Positions 25,645 through 37,298 of a stretch of 64,000 bases of DNA are shown here, in pieces. The position numbers were made by a program, and so were the translations under genes. How positions within the stretch are numbered: position 1 is the stretch's first letter; every line of letters starts with the position of its first letter. Source of the stretch: Cercis canadensis (taxonomy: Eukaryota; Streptophyta; Magnoliopsida; Fabales; Fabaceae); NCBI GenBank assembly GCA_003255065.1, contig QAOA01001821.1, positions 80,169 through 144,168 on the forward strand, written 5' to 3'. Below the pieces are notes generated by a model. The model did not search any database. It was not told the DNA's origin and saw nothing but the letters and a program-made list of their open reading frames with translations.

Positions 25645-25921
25645 ATATCTATTTTTCTTATGAGAAATATATATATGCAAGTGGCAAAACAAGAAACAAA
25701 AAACTCTCGTTTTATTTATTTTTATTTTATTTTTGCCAAAGAAAAATCACATTTTTTTTTATAACCTAGGAACCTAACTATGACATCAACCTTTGGATAA
25801 ATATANAATATAGACTTCATCAAACCTGGGGTGAGATATTCCCACTTCAAGGGTTCATCTGTCAAAACATTCACAATTATAACTTTGTATAGGAAAACAA
25901 TTTAAGATCCTCACATTTTAC
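25645..25921 (+). repeat. Repeat X, second copy
   Basis: Same direction and order as 21903-22168, with scattered differences and an N at 25806 inside an AATATA-N-AATATA doublet. Confidence 0.7.
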
Positions 25922-27292
25922 CGATAAGAGACCTTAAACACAAGATTTTCTTCTTGTGAAGAGAGTCCTACGACTAACTTATAATAATAATTGTACTGGT
26001 TGGGCCTTTTAATGAATTAAGCTTAAAGGATCATTTTTATTAATGTATATCACTCTTTCTAGTTTCTACCCAGAAAGACCAATATTTTTATTTGAGAGGA
26101 AGAAGTCCACAACAATTAAGCCCAACCTAGTCGAATGTAGCTTATGGAACAATATCAAACCCAATAGGCAAAAACAAACAAGGGAAAACAACCTATCATT
26201 CTCCTTTAGTAAATAGAAATTAATTGGGCTTTCAGAAAAAGAAAAGTAGAAATCAATTAAACTTGAGTAAAAAGAATTGGGCCAAAATTGGGTCAATAAG
26301 CTGAAAAAAGTTAATGGGCTTGAGCAAAAGCCCAAGATCTACATTGAGGGCCATATTTATCTAATATGGGACTTACAGAACACAAGAAAGAAAGTTAAGG
26401 AATCTTATGAGTCCGAAAGCTATTGTGTTATACTATTGTGTATTTTTTTGGTACTTTTAACTATGATTACGAGTTATACATGAAACCTAGAAGCTATTAC
26501 TATATGTTTAAATCATATTATGAACAGAAATAAAATAATTTCATTTGAAAATAAATGTTTTGCAAATTCTATCATAAGTGATAAGATTTATAAGTCAACA
26601 AATTAAATGTAAAATTTTTGTAAATGAATTTAATAATAGAAATATAGGTTGTGTTAAAAAAAAAAAAAAGAACATTTAAAATATTGTGCAGTAATTAAAA
26701 ATATGATAAAAGTTGTGCTTGTGAATTGCACATTGATTAATAACGTATTTGCTAAAATTATTGTCATACTGCTATGATTATCTAAATTATAAACTTAAAT
26801 AGATAAGATATTAAAAAAATGAGAAAGGGTGAGGGGAAAGATGAACCTCAAGTAATTGATGGAGACCCTGTGCCTCTAAGAAGGAGCCATGCTATTTAAA
26901 TGCATCCTTACATAATAAGTGAGATGTCTCATTTATAAACATGTATTCAGTGTACTATTTGGGTAAAGTATCGGCATCCATAAGGTAACAATGTATAGCT
27001 TAATGGATTTCTAAATGAAATGGCTGTTATAAAGAAAAATTGATTTCTAATGGATGTATCCTACAAGAACATATTTACACTGGAGATTGTTTATGCTTAG
27101 GATCAGTGACAGATACAGGAGGTCATGTTTCAATTTTTTTTTTCTTTTTTATTAAATCTCTAAGAGAAATGTTAGAGAGTCCCTAATTTTTGTAGTTTCG
27201 TTATTGAGTTATTTCTGGATTTGTCACTGCTTAGGATGTGAAGAGATGATGGCAGCCGTATCTTGAAGGCTTGCAGCCATGGGTGAATATAG
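25922..27292. other. Intergenic, no supported gene
   Basis: AT-rich DNA without a recognisable frame. Frames near 26066-26335 and 26277-26483 overlap on opposite strands and lack any domain. Confidence 0.5.
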
Positions 27293-27299
27293 ATGCGCG

Positions 27300-28120
27300 A
27301 GTTACTCAAGATGGCTATTTTGTTTCTAGCAGTTCTATTCCGAACCAATGATGGTTGTAAAATGAATATTGATGCAACTCCTAGAGTGGATGGGTTTGGG
27401 GATGGTTATTCAAGATCGTTTGGGCATATGGTTCTCTCAGTTGTAGTATTACCATCTGGTTTATGTGTGTCCCCTTTGGTCATATGTGGAAGCCACAACG
27501 CTTTGAGAGGCTTTGTTGTTAGCAATGCAATTTAATTTTTTGGACCTGATGTGGAAACTGGCTATCAAGGGCTCTCTTTGGAACTGGCCAAGGGTGTTCA
27601 GATGCTTCGGAGGTTAGTTTTATTTTGGAGGACGTTGATTACCTACTTCAAGTTATGCACCAGGTAGAAATTCAGTTTGTGCTTGTCAAGAACCGATTAG
27701 ATTTACATCTAACACACCCCCCCACGTGAAAGCCTTTTAGGTTTGAAGTGTTGACAAAGTATATGCCCATTTATATTATATGTTAAAATTTCAATTTAAT
27801 TGAGAAAGTAGGAGTGGTAGGATTCGATCTCTTAACCGTTTGGTCAAAGAGGCTTTGATAACATGTCAATAACCGATTCAACCTAAAAGCTTAAGCTGAT
27901 AGGTGAAGACCCATGAATAGATTTATATCTAACAGTGCTTAGATCTTGTAATGAGGCTACTCATCAATTGGCTAAGTTGGCTCTATGGATTGACTTTGTA
28001 ATGTGTTGCATTTAGGAGATTCCCACTATCTTGTTTGATGTAATTGCATTTGATTCCGGTTTCAATGACTAATAGAATGTACTTCCACTCAAAAAAAAAA
28101 AAAAAAAAANAAAAAAAAAA
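27300..28120 (+). mobile_element. LINE 3' fragment (RNase H domain), interrupted
   Basis: The frame begins with a KMNIDA block, the usual opening of the plant L1 RNase H-like domain. It is disabled by frameshifts and a stop near 27533. An EVSFILEDVDYLLQ-like segment reads from about 27610 and a CNEATHQLAKLAL helix from about 27952, followed by EIPTILFDVI. A poly-A tail closes the copy (28091-28120, broken by an N at 28110). A 251-bp miniature LTR element sits between the last two blocks (27684-27934). This is a pseudogene fragment, not a gene. Confidence 0.75.
27684..27934 (-). mobile_element. Miniature LTR retrotransposon (TRIM/SMART-like), 251 bp
   Basis: On the minus strand the element starts TGTTAGATATAAATC and ends TTCTTGACA. 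A perfect 5-bp duplication GTGCT lies on both sides (27679-27683 and 27935-27939). The 5' LTR is only 71 bp (27934-27864). It is followed directly by TGTTATCAAAGCC, a degenerate form of the plant initiator-tRNA-Met primer site TGGTATCAGAGC. A purine tract (GTGGGGGGGTG) lies just before the 3' LTR (27714-27684), which starts TGTTAGATGTAAATC, lacks about 40 bp of the middle and ends like the 5' LTR. No protein is encoded, so copying would need proteins from another element. Confidence 0.8.
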
Positions 28121-28124
28121 CATA

Positions 28125-28866
28125 TTTACATGTTTCTTTGATTTTAATAACCACCTCAATTATTAAATAATTTGTCGATGAGTGATACTGAGATCGAACT
28201 TGTGAATTTTATGTTTGAATCCAAAATCGTAGTCAAAAGTACTCAAAAATAACCACCTCAACTCATCCACTCATGTGATACTATATATCAAGTAAACACA
28301 TATTTTCTCCAAAATTCATTATGTTAAATAGCAATATTGCAAACCCAAAAATTAAAATTTTAGATTTGACTAGAGCTAACAAAACGAGCCCGCCCTATTA
28401 GGCTGACCTGTATATATAATCTATTTGGGTTGTGCCTTTAAATTTAGATATGAATTTTGATTTAAAGTTATAGGTTTGCAATAACATTGATTCTCTTAAC
28501 ACCATTTTTATATTTAAGATATAGTTTTGTTTGAAAATACAATTATAATTCCAACCTTAACTATTATAAAAATTTATCATAAATGGTAATTAAAAAAAGG
28601 TACCCTTAGATAGATTAAGGGTCAAAGCTGTTATATAAAAACAAAATTAGTTTACTTCAGTTCCCAAAATTGCCATCCCTACCACTGACCATGATCATTG
28701 TTATATAGTCGGAAAAGTTTAAACATACATATTCGGTACAGGGAAGACATTTCATTATCTAAATCTGAGAGATGAGAATTAGCAAAATAAATAAATAAAT
28801 CCTCAAAGATGTGAATGTCAATATATACCTAACAAAAAGTGAAAGCGTGTGAAAAGGAGAACAACA
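28125..28866. other. Intergenic, no supported gene
   Basis: AT-rich, no frames of note and no clear repeat ends. Confidence 0.5.
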
Positions 28867-28875
28867 AAAATAAAA

Positions 28876-29245
28876 GAGTAAAACCCCTTTTTTGTCCCTG
28901 AATTATTCAGTGATTGACAAGTTAGTCCTCCAAAAATGTTCGCTGACAATTTCATCCTCGAATTATGGTTCCGTACGACAAATTAGTCCTCGAATTATAT
29001 TCGTTGACAATTTAATCATCGAATTATGGTTTCATATGACAAATTAGTCATCAAATTAATCCTCAACTGAGGATTAATTTGTCGTACGGAACCATAATTC
29101 GAGGACTAAATAGTCAGCGAAAATTTTTCGAGGACTAATTTGTCGTACGGAACCATAATTTGAAGACGAAATTGTCAGCGAACATTTTTGGGGGACTAAC
29201 TTGTCCATCGTTAAATTTTTCAGGGACCAAAAAGGGGTTTTACTC
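28876..29245. mobile_element. 370-bp foldback MITE, copy 1
   Basis: Ends are GAGTAAAACCCC and GGGGTTTTACTC. The two halves are nearly complete inverted repeats, carrying repeated phrases such as GACAAATTAGTCCTC and CCGTACGACAAATTAG. A perfect 9-bp duplication AAAATAAAA flanks it (28867-28875 and 29246-29254). A second 370-bp copy is at 31989-32358. The 9-bp duplication suggests a Mutator-type transposase. Confidence 0.85.
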
Positions 29246-29743
29246 AAAATAAAAAGTTTACTTAGTCCTTATCAAAACCAGCATTTATGGTTCTGAAAAC
29301 AATGGTGAAGTGTTAGTGGATGCACTATCATGCCGTATTGTTCACGATGAAATTGACTTGCCCACAAATACAATTCACAACCATCTTTTTATTTCAAGTC
29401 TCTGTCCCATACCAAAGTCTTTTTCTATGTAAAGAAAAAGAAGTAGAAACAAATTATGATTGAGAAGACAGGAATGATACCTTTACGAATTTGCAAGTAT
29501 GAAAACTGGTTTAGTCCACATATATAATTTTCTGAGTTGGCTAAACTGAAATGGTAGTCGACCAATTATTAAGTCCTGTCCTTCGTGCCTGACTTATGAC
29601 CTACTCGCTTTCATGTCTACACTTCTTTGTTTTTTTTTTCTCCTTGTATATGATTACACTGAAATTGCTATGCTGCAACCCTTTAATACTGTCATTCCCT
29701 CAAATTTTTTTTTTATTTGGACATAAATAACCCTTATTTTAAG

Positions 29744-29900
29744 CACTACAACAAATTTCTTAGATTTTAACAAAATTTTTTCATTGGAATTTGAGTCGTT
29801 AGAAAAGTGGCAATTAGAATTCCAACAGTATTTTATTCCGTTGANATTGAAATTCCAACGGTATTTTATTCCGTTGAAAAATAAAGATTTTCTTGTAGTG
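29744..29900. mobile_element. CACTA-type MITE, 157 bp
   Basis: Begins CACTACAACAAATTTCTTAGA and ends AAGATTTTCTTGTAGTG, an inverted pair. A 3-bp duplication AAG flanks it (29741-29743 and 29901-29903). Inside is a 27-bp phrase (AATTCCAAC(A/G)GTATTTTATTCC) repeated around the N at 29845, so the true length may be about 30 bp less. Confidence 0.8.
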
Positions 29901-29903
29901 AAG

Positions 29904-30685
29904 ATTGGTTACAAAACTCTTATAAAACTAAAGTGATTCCATGTGAGTCAAATAGTTAAATAATAATTAAGGTGTACAAAATTGGGCCATAAAGAAAAAT
30001 TCTATTCTTCATAAATTTATCTTATAATTTTTAATTTTTACCATTTTTGCTAGCATTTAACTGTTTTGACTCATATTGGTTGTTTATATTAGAGATTTGT
30101 ATTAAGTTAAAAAATGATAACTAATTTGGTTGAAAATAAAAGTTTTGAGGAAATAGTAATACTACCTCTCACTTTAGAGACATAGTAGCATAGTAAATCC
30201 TTAATTTAATTAAATTGTTAGATATTGAAGTTTTAGTAACATCATATAAAATTTTAATAGGCTGGTTTAAGTTCAAATATTGTCAACTATATCATATGTG
30301 GAAGTGAATATAAAACAAAAGAGTGTGCAATTAATATAACTTTAATTAAAGTCGTTCTCAAAATTTATAAATTTTATATTATAATGTAAAGTCACATCCA
30401 GAATAAAATAAAAAAATAAAATGTGTCACTTGGCAGAATAGAAGGAAAATAATAGAGAGAGAGAGAGGGGAAAAAAAAAAGGCACACATCCACTTGCACT
30501 TGCACTAACAATATAAAAAGCCAGTCGGCAACTTGGGGCTGGACCAATCTGGCTAACTTTGTTCTGCTCTCTGTTAAATATTGCCAATTAGGTATATTAG
30601 GTTTCACAGCCTGTTTGGTAATGGTCTGCTCTGGATTTGCCTCCTTTTTTTAAATTTGTGTTGCAATAATTAATGTTAATTATTG
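29904..30685. other. Intergenic, no supported gene
   Basis: AT-rich DNA with a GA microsatellite near 30454-30470. A minus-strand frame at 30392-30607 has no recognisable domain. Confidence 0.5.
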
Positions 30686-30689
30686 ACTC

Positions 30690-31130
30690 ATTGAACTCAA
30701 TATTGTAATTTAAAAATAAATTTACATAATTATTATACTTTTCAACTTATTTATCTAAATATTACAATTTTTAAAAAATTAAAAATAAAAAAAAAATTTA
30801 AACATGTGAGAACTACCGGACACGCCAATAGTCACGCGGCATGTCCACATGGGACATGCCAATAGCCTATTGGTGTGTCCCTTTATATTCTTTCCTACTT
30901 GCAGCTTTTTTGCTTTTTTATTTTTAAAAGGCAACAAGAAAGGACATGTCATGGGGTCATTGGTGTGTCTGACGTTAACACGCTGCGCGGTCATTGGCGT
31001 GGCCAGTGGTTCCCACATGTCATTTTTTTTTTAATTTTTAATTTTTTTAAAATTATAATATTTAAGTAATTAAGTTAAAAACTGTTATAAATTAATAAAT
31101 TTGTTTGTAAAGTGTAATATTGTTAATTAT
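30690..31130. mobile_element. Foldback element with GC-rich centre
   Basis: The left half (TATTGTAATTTAAAAATAAATTT ... AAACATGTGAGAACTACC) pairs with the right half (GGTTCCCACATGTCATTTT ... AATAAATTTGTTTGTAAAGTGTAATATTG). The centre (30800-31015) is much richer in GC than its surroundings and holds repeated CACGCCAATA, GGACATG and GTGTGTC motifs in both directions. Overlapping short frames on both strands arise from this symmetry. No target duplication was resolved. Confidence 0.6.
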
Positions 31131-31134
31131 TTAC

Positions 31135-31979
31135 TACATTTTCATCAATTCACGACTCTTTTATATATAATTGAAGAACAAATCAAGCTTTAAATTTACT
31201 TAATAATTAAAATTACTCTTTGAATATATAGAATGATATAGATGGTTCATTGTTATATCTACTATTGTCATCAATAAAATAATCGACCAGTTCCATCATA
31301 TCAACAATGGTGATGTTGGGATTATCATTGAAAGAGAGCAACCAGTAAAACCCTAGTTTTATTTGACATATAATAGAAGCCAAGGAACCTATGAGGCCAT
31401 TTTACACTATATCTATACCTTCAAAGAGAAGCCGCCGCAACGCATGTGACACGCCTTTGTAGACATGTCAAATCCAAATTGACAAAGAGAAGAATAAATG
31501 ATTGTTACACATTGCACAATGGATGTTTCAATATGGGTTAACAAGAAAAAATAATCAGTCAGGTCATGTTAATTAGCTGAAAGAGAAACGTTAATTAAGG
31601 GCATTTATTTTGTTTTGGTTTTTAGATATTATTTATTATTACTTAAGTTTTAGGTGATACGATTAAATTTTTAATGAGATCTTATGTTATTTTAATTAAT
31701 TTGATTAAATTCAAATATTATTACTAGACAGTGTAAAATAAAATAATAAACAGATAGAATGACTCTTAACTCCAATGATCGCACACTTGAACTTGTATAA
31801 TACAGTTATATGATGTGTAAATAAAAAATTATTAAGAGAAACTAATCAATGAATCTATACACTTGTTCTCTTGGTTATATATGAATGTTTAAGTCAAAGT
31901 ATAAGTTTTGCTATTTTGTATATAAATTCCATTTGATTTAAATAATTTCATCATAGGAGTTTCAACATCACAAACAGGT
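31135..31979. other. Intergenic, no supported gene
   Basis: AT-rich, with no frame, RNA gene or repeat boundary that I can support. Confidence 0.5.
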
Positions 31980-31988
31980 TAGTTTTTA

Positions 31989-32358
31989 GAGTAAAACCCT
32001 TTTTTGGTCCCTGAAAAATTCAACGATGGACAAGTTAGTCCCCAAAAAATGTTTGCTGACAATTTCGTCCTCAAATTATGGTTCCGTACGACAAATTAGT
32101 CCTTGAAAAATTTTCGCTGACAATTTAGTCCTCAAATTATGGTTCCGTACGACAAATTAGTCCTCAGTTGAGGATTAATTCGAGGACTAATTTGTCGTAT
32201 GAAACCATAATTCGAGGACTAAATTGTCAGCAAATATAATTCGAGGACTAATTTGTCGTACGGAATCATAATTCGAGGATGAAATTGTCAACGAACATTT
32301 TTGGAGGACTAACTTGTCAATCACTGAATAATTCAGGGACTAAAAAGGGGTTTTACTC
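31989..32358. mobile_element. 370-bp foldback MITE, copy 2
   Basis: Ends GAGTAAAACCC and GGGGTTTTACTC, with the same inverted-repeat body as 28876-29245. A perfect 9-bp duplication TAGTTTTTA flanks it (31980-31988 and 32359-32367). The two copies have the same length but different insertion sites, so they moved independently. Confidence 0.85.
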
Positions 32359-32479
32359 TAGTTTTTATGGTTACATAAAAAATTGAGGAGACATATTAGT
32401 TGCTTCAGTTTTGACATAGGATAAATAGTTAATTAATAGATGCCTATCAATGAGCGATCAATGGCACTAATTAAACAAA

Positions 32480-32777
32480 TTTTGTATTCATGCAACTCAA
32501 TGCTACCAATTAAATCAACTTGCAATTTCATTGGCAAAAACGCTAATTTGGATATATACCACATGAAAAAAAAATTAAATTACTAAGCTGAAAATTTTAA
32601 TTAATTGAACATTAAGTGAAGACTTTTGTATCGATGCAACTCAATCCTACCAATTAAATCAACTTGCAATTTCATTGGCAAAAACGCTAATTTGGATACC
32701 ACATGAAAAAAAAATTATATTACTAAGCTGAAAAATTTAATTAATTCTTAAGCGAACATCAAGTGAGGACTTTTGTA
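32480..32777. repeat. Tandem duplication, ~150 bp, two copies
   Basis: Copy 1 (about 32480-32622) and copy 2 (about 32623-32777) share TTTTGTAT..ATGCAACTCAAT and CATTGGCAAAAACGCTAATTTGG. They differ at several bases and by small indels. No N lies between them, so this duplication is likely real. Confidence 0.75.
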
Positions 32778-33084
32778 TCTCTCCTAATGATTTATTAGTG
32801 AAAGAAAAAATTAATGATAAATTTAATCAAATAATTAATTATTATATCTCTAGCAAACAATATAATATTGGTTTTCCATATCCAGGATGGAATCTCTATC
32901 ATTGGCAAAGAAACAGCTAATATTGATAGAATTATATGGCTGTTGTTGGGAGGTATGTGCTTCATGGCTCCATGCCAACACTTTTTAAGATCCTCACTTT
33001 CTGCATCTGGAAAGTATACATTAAAAGTCTCATGTATGTGTAATCCAAGTTTTGTTTTTAATATTTTTAATATATATTTTCTGT

Positions 33085-33785
33085 TTCCTTCCTCTTTGTG
33101 TTTTCTTTTTCTGCTTTTGTGTTGGCTACCAAAGCATTACTTAGCCAATCAGTAAAGGGGAGTGGCATGCAGCAAAACAGAAGCATATGTAACTATATTA
33201 AAGTGCCTTTTGTCAATGTGATTCTTGACATGTGGATAATATTCTTGTATCTGACTCAGAAAAAAGCATCACATTAGGCATCAAGAGGAAGGCAATGCAA
33301 AAAAGCAAATATAAAACCAATAAAAAAGTAGAAAAATACTCTTTATCTTGTAGACTATATGCAGTCTAAATCAGCTAAAATTAATTTTCCAATATAGGTA
33401 AAATCTCAAGGCTATTATGTACCTAAAAAAGTTCAAGACTACTTCTGGAAATTTCTTGTATTCAAGTTGACTACTTTGCCCAAAGTGAATTTTAGCTTTA
33501 AAGACACTTGGAAATGAAAGCAAAAAGATTGGCTTTTCCTTTTCTTCTTTTTTCATTTTTTCCTAGACAGAATGTCCTTTTCTTTTAATACTAGAAAGGA
33601 AAGAAAGGGTTAATAAAAAAAGGAAAGCAGAAAGGGGGGCCAAAAACAACTCTTGACTTGTAAATAAACACTTTTTAGTCACCTTAACCTTCCCTAGTTG
33701 ACATTAATTGTAGCATGTTTTAAGTTTTCTTGCCTTAAGAATCTTTAGTTTTCACATATTTAATCTAAATGTCTAGTTATAAAAT
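33085..33785 (+). repeat. Segment Y, copy B (uninterrupted)
   Basis: Matches the two parts of copy A (22170-22641 and 25442-25635) as one continuous stretch across GAAAGAAAGGGTTAATAAAA. It therefore shows the site before the 2.8-kb LTR arrived. Non-coding. Confidence 0.8.
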
Positions 33786-34246
33786 ATTTAAGACATATAA
33801 AATTTAAGACCTAGACAACTAACAATTTTTCGAACTATCTAATAATACATGATGTCCTTGTATAATTCAATTAGAATTTTTTATTTGAAGTCTATAAGAT
33901 TTGTAACATAGAATCCATTTGGGAGTACTCTTTATGTAATATTCTCAAAATTTATGATTTGTTATAAAAGAAGGAAAAAAAACTAATACCAAAAACTAGC
34001 ATTCCTAAATGGATCACACATATTCTATATTAACATAGTAAAACACAAAATATGCATAATGATTAATAATATATATATAAGTACTAAGCTAAATCATTAA
34101 GTGTGATCTAGTAATAAGAGATCTAAAAAATTTACAATAAGTTAAGAGTTTGAACTTCGTGTTGTCATGTAATAAAAATAAATAAATACTAATGGTGAGA
34201 AACTAAAAAATTTAAATAATTTATAAGGAGTCTAGAGTTTAAATCA

Positions 34247-34249
<3 letters not shown>

Positions 34250-34279
<30 letters not shown>

Positions 34280-34280
34280 N

Positions 34281-34330
<50 letters not shown>
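34250..34330. repeat. Compound TA/TG microsatellite
   Basis: A TA tract meets a TG tract of about 25 units, with an N at 34280 on the boundary. The tract translates as Cys-Val or Thr-His repeats in frames that are not genes. The length is unreliable because of the N. Confidence 0.9.
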
Positions 34331-34333
<3 letters not shown>

Positions 34334-34334
34334 A

Positions 34335-35390
34335 TCCAAAGCATTTGGATATATTTTCTATATCCATTTACCATACAGTGGGTTTATGGCTTCCTCTCTT
34401 TCCCCAATATTTCATTTTAGTGATGGCTCTCTCGATATTTTTTAAGCTTTCCAGCTGGCCACAAACTGCATTTATTTAATATTCATTATGCTATACCCCG
34501 CTAAACATTGACCTGAATAGACCAAAAGGCTTAAGCATGATGATGACTCCGAAGTTAAATCAGTAATATTGGTAAAAGTTGTCACATATATATGAGTCAT
34601 TATCTATGACAACAGTTTGAGCCTCCTGTGAGGACGTAATTACTATATATTATATATAGATGCTTAAATTTCAACAAAGTTTCCCAGTGTTATAAAATAC
34701 CATGCATAATCTTGGCTTTTCTCAGTGGAGCTTTCAGTTTTCAGTATTTTAGATGGGTCAATGGATCTAAAAAAATATACTATACAGTGATTTGTGCTCC
34801 ACGAAATAGCAGAGAAACTTAAGGAAGAGGTACAAAGCATGAGGTTATGAAATACAAATTATTTTCCCATTAGCTTGTATTTGACATTTAATTAATTGCT
34901 AATTTTTAATAAATGCTTATTGAATTTTTGTGTGTGTGTTTTCATTAGATTAATAAACACAATTTATAAGATTGAACCAAGCTATATTTTGAACTTACTC
35001 TTCGAGTTTAAGGCATCTTTGTTTTGGTTTAAACCATAAGGGTATCATCAAGTTAATTTTAGTGTATTGAGACTAAGTCTCTTCTCAGATAATCTTAAGG
35101 GCGCACCGTCACACCCTCCACATTGGCATAGTACATTCAAGAAAAAAATTTCCTTGAGTTGTAGCCTTAAGATTAGAACCTTGGCTAACTTAGATGAATC
35201 TATTATATCATTATCGATAGGTTAAACACTTGGGATTAGAATCTAAGGCATATGAATCCAACAATCCTAGTTCTCTCCATGCACAATTTGAGAAAAAATT
35301 TCTCTAACCATCTAGCATCTCTTTTTAATTATTCAGTATAAACTGTTAAATCAATCTCAATTGTTTATAAGAACAAATTTAGAATGTGTT

Positions 35391-35426
<36 letters not shown>

Positions 35427-37293
35427 CATACCCCATGTTAAGGTCCAAATAAAAAAAGTTTACTCGTTGGTTTAGAATAAACTATGGCTATTGACAAGAA
35501 CCACTAATGTTGTCATTGTGTTTCTACTTTATGAGTTTATTAATTTTTTTTTAAAAGAAATAAAGTAGAAGCTTTTGGAGTGATGTGATAGTAATAGTGA
35601 AAAGTAATAGTGGCATTGCGTGTAACCCACAAATCAAAACGTTAGAAAAAGATTATGAACCAAAGCATGTGATGCTGAGGTGGAAAAGGCCGGCTTCAAG
35701 GACAAAAGAAGATGGCATGGATAGTTGGATACTCAAGGAATCTCCTAATATCCCTTTACTTTTAGCCAAAAACAAGGGATGCAAATGCAAATTCTCCAAA
35801 AAAAGATTCACTCGTTATGCCCTTTTGATAACTTGATAAGAGCTCTCACTGCTCACATTTAGGAGAACTTTCTTCTCAGCAAGTAACCCTAGCATATTAT
35901 TGGAAGTCTAAAAGCCACACCTTTAAGCCATTTGAATGCCTTTACAATATGGACCCAACAAAATCCTCGATTGTAGCATTGGGGCAATGCATAGATCCCC
36001 ACTCACCCATCAAAACTAAAGCTTTTCAAAGAGGAAAAGAAAGAAAGTTGTGAGAAGAAGAAAGAAGACAAAGAAGAATGATCTTCTTCAATTTATTATA
36101 ACTGCATCACTAATATAAATTGCGATAGGAGAATAGAGAAAAGAAGAATGTCTAGTTCTATACTTGTCACCAAGCCAAATCAGTTTCTTTTGTGAACAAG
36201 TGGATGCAAAACTTTTCCATCTAGGTCATGGCTATATCAATCATGGGGACGAGCATTGTCACACTTTCTTCAGGCTTGTCCTAATTGTCAATTAGTTGAT
36301 TGTTTTTATATGATTATTCAAAAAGATCAATTTCGTGGTTTAGGTTCAATTAGATATTGAACCAATAATTGAGGTAACATAATTAACTATATTATTATTT
36401 TTTTGTAATTAATATATGGACCACATTAGAAGATCCTCTGTTCTTCTTGGTTTGTGGGATGATTGACCCACTCATTGACATTGATATTGTCGGAATGGAT
36501 TTCAAAATAAGCTAAAGCATTTAACATTATTCTATGTTTGGTGCTCTATTACAATATTTGGTTATTTTGTTATGTTTATGGTTATCATGCATATGTAATT
36601 ATTATTAGGTATTTGATTCTCATGTTTTTTGTTGAATTTTTTTTTTTTTGGTAAATAAAAATATAAGAGGTAGATAAGTTGCTTCAATTCTAAAGCAAAG
36701 CATCACAATGCGAATATCTACCAATAAAATATCAACACCTGGATTTCAACTGAAACCTTCTTATGTACACACAGCTCGAACTAACCAATTGAAGGAACCT
36801 TTATTGGCTTTTATATGTGTTTATTAAAATTTATAAATGGGGCTGAAGCAATAAATTATAATATAACCTAACTTTTAACACATAAAAAAGCAATTTTTCC
36901 TAAAAGTTTTTTACTTGCTAACGAAGTAACATGCTTCCATTGCACATCATTATACTGTTGCGTGTCTATAAAGTTTTAGTGTAATATTTATTGATTTTAG
37001 ATTACATTAACTATATGCATGTGTGCAATGATGCAATGCAAATGGTGTTAAATAAATAGCTTGAGTTATATGGATATAATGCATAAAAAAAAAATGACTT
37101 TGAGTAATAGAGATTTATTTGATATGAGCGGCTATATAATAGTGAGTTATTTGTTCATTTCTACAAATTTTATCCCACTATTTTTAATAAGATTTGAACT
37201 TGAGGTCTTTACAATAAAGTATCTAAAAAAAAATCAAAATTACCCCCATGGTGATAGTAAAAGGGATTGTTTAGCCTAATTAGATTTATGTTT
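34335..37293. other. Intergenic, no supported gene
   Basis: AT-rich with a TA microsatellite at about 35396-35424. The frame 35585-35836 gives a basic, Lys-rich peptide with no family I recognise and no splice or promoter context. It is not called. Confidence 0.5.
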
Positions 37294-37298
37294 ATAAC

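Noticed and set aside
21903..25921. X repeats as LTRs of a full element
   Set aside because: X does not start TG or end CA, and no primer site or 5-bp duplication was found. Kept only as a repeat.
27715..27918. Reading the insert in the LINE as a SINE with a 16-bp duplication
   Set aside because: The apparent 16-bp repeats are the shared LTR starts. The outer GTGCT duplication, primer site and purine tract explain the piece better.
34189..34479. Frames with Thr-His, Tyr-Ile or Cys-Val repeats
   Set aside because: Translation of the TA/TG microsatellite.
35585..35836. 83-residue basic frame
   Set aside because: It resembles no family I know. It may be chance or repeat-derived, and there is no evidence of expression.
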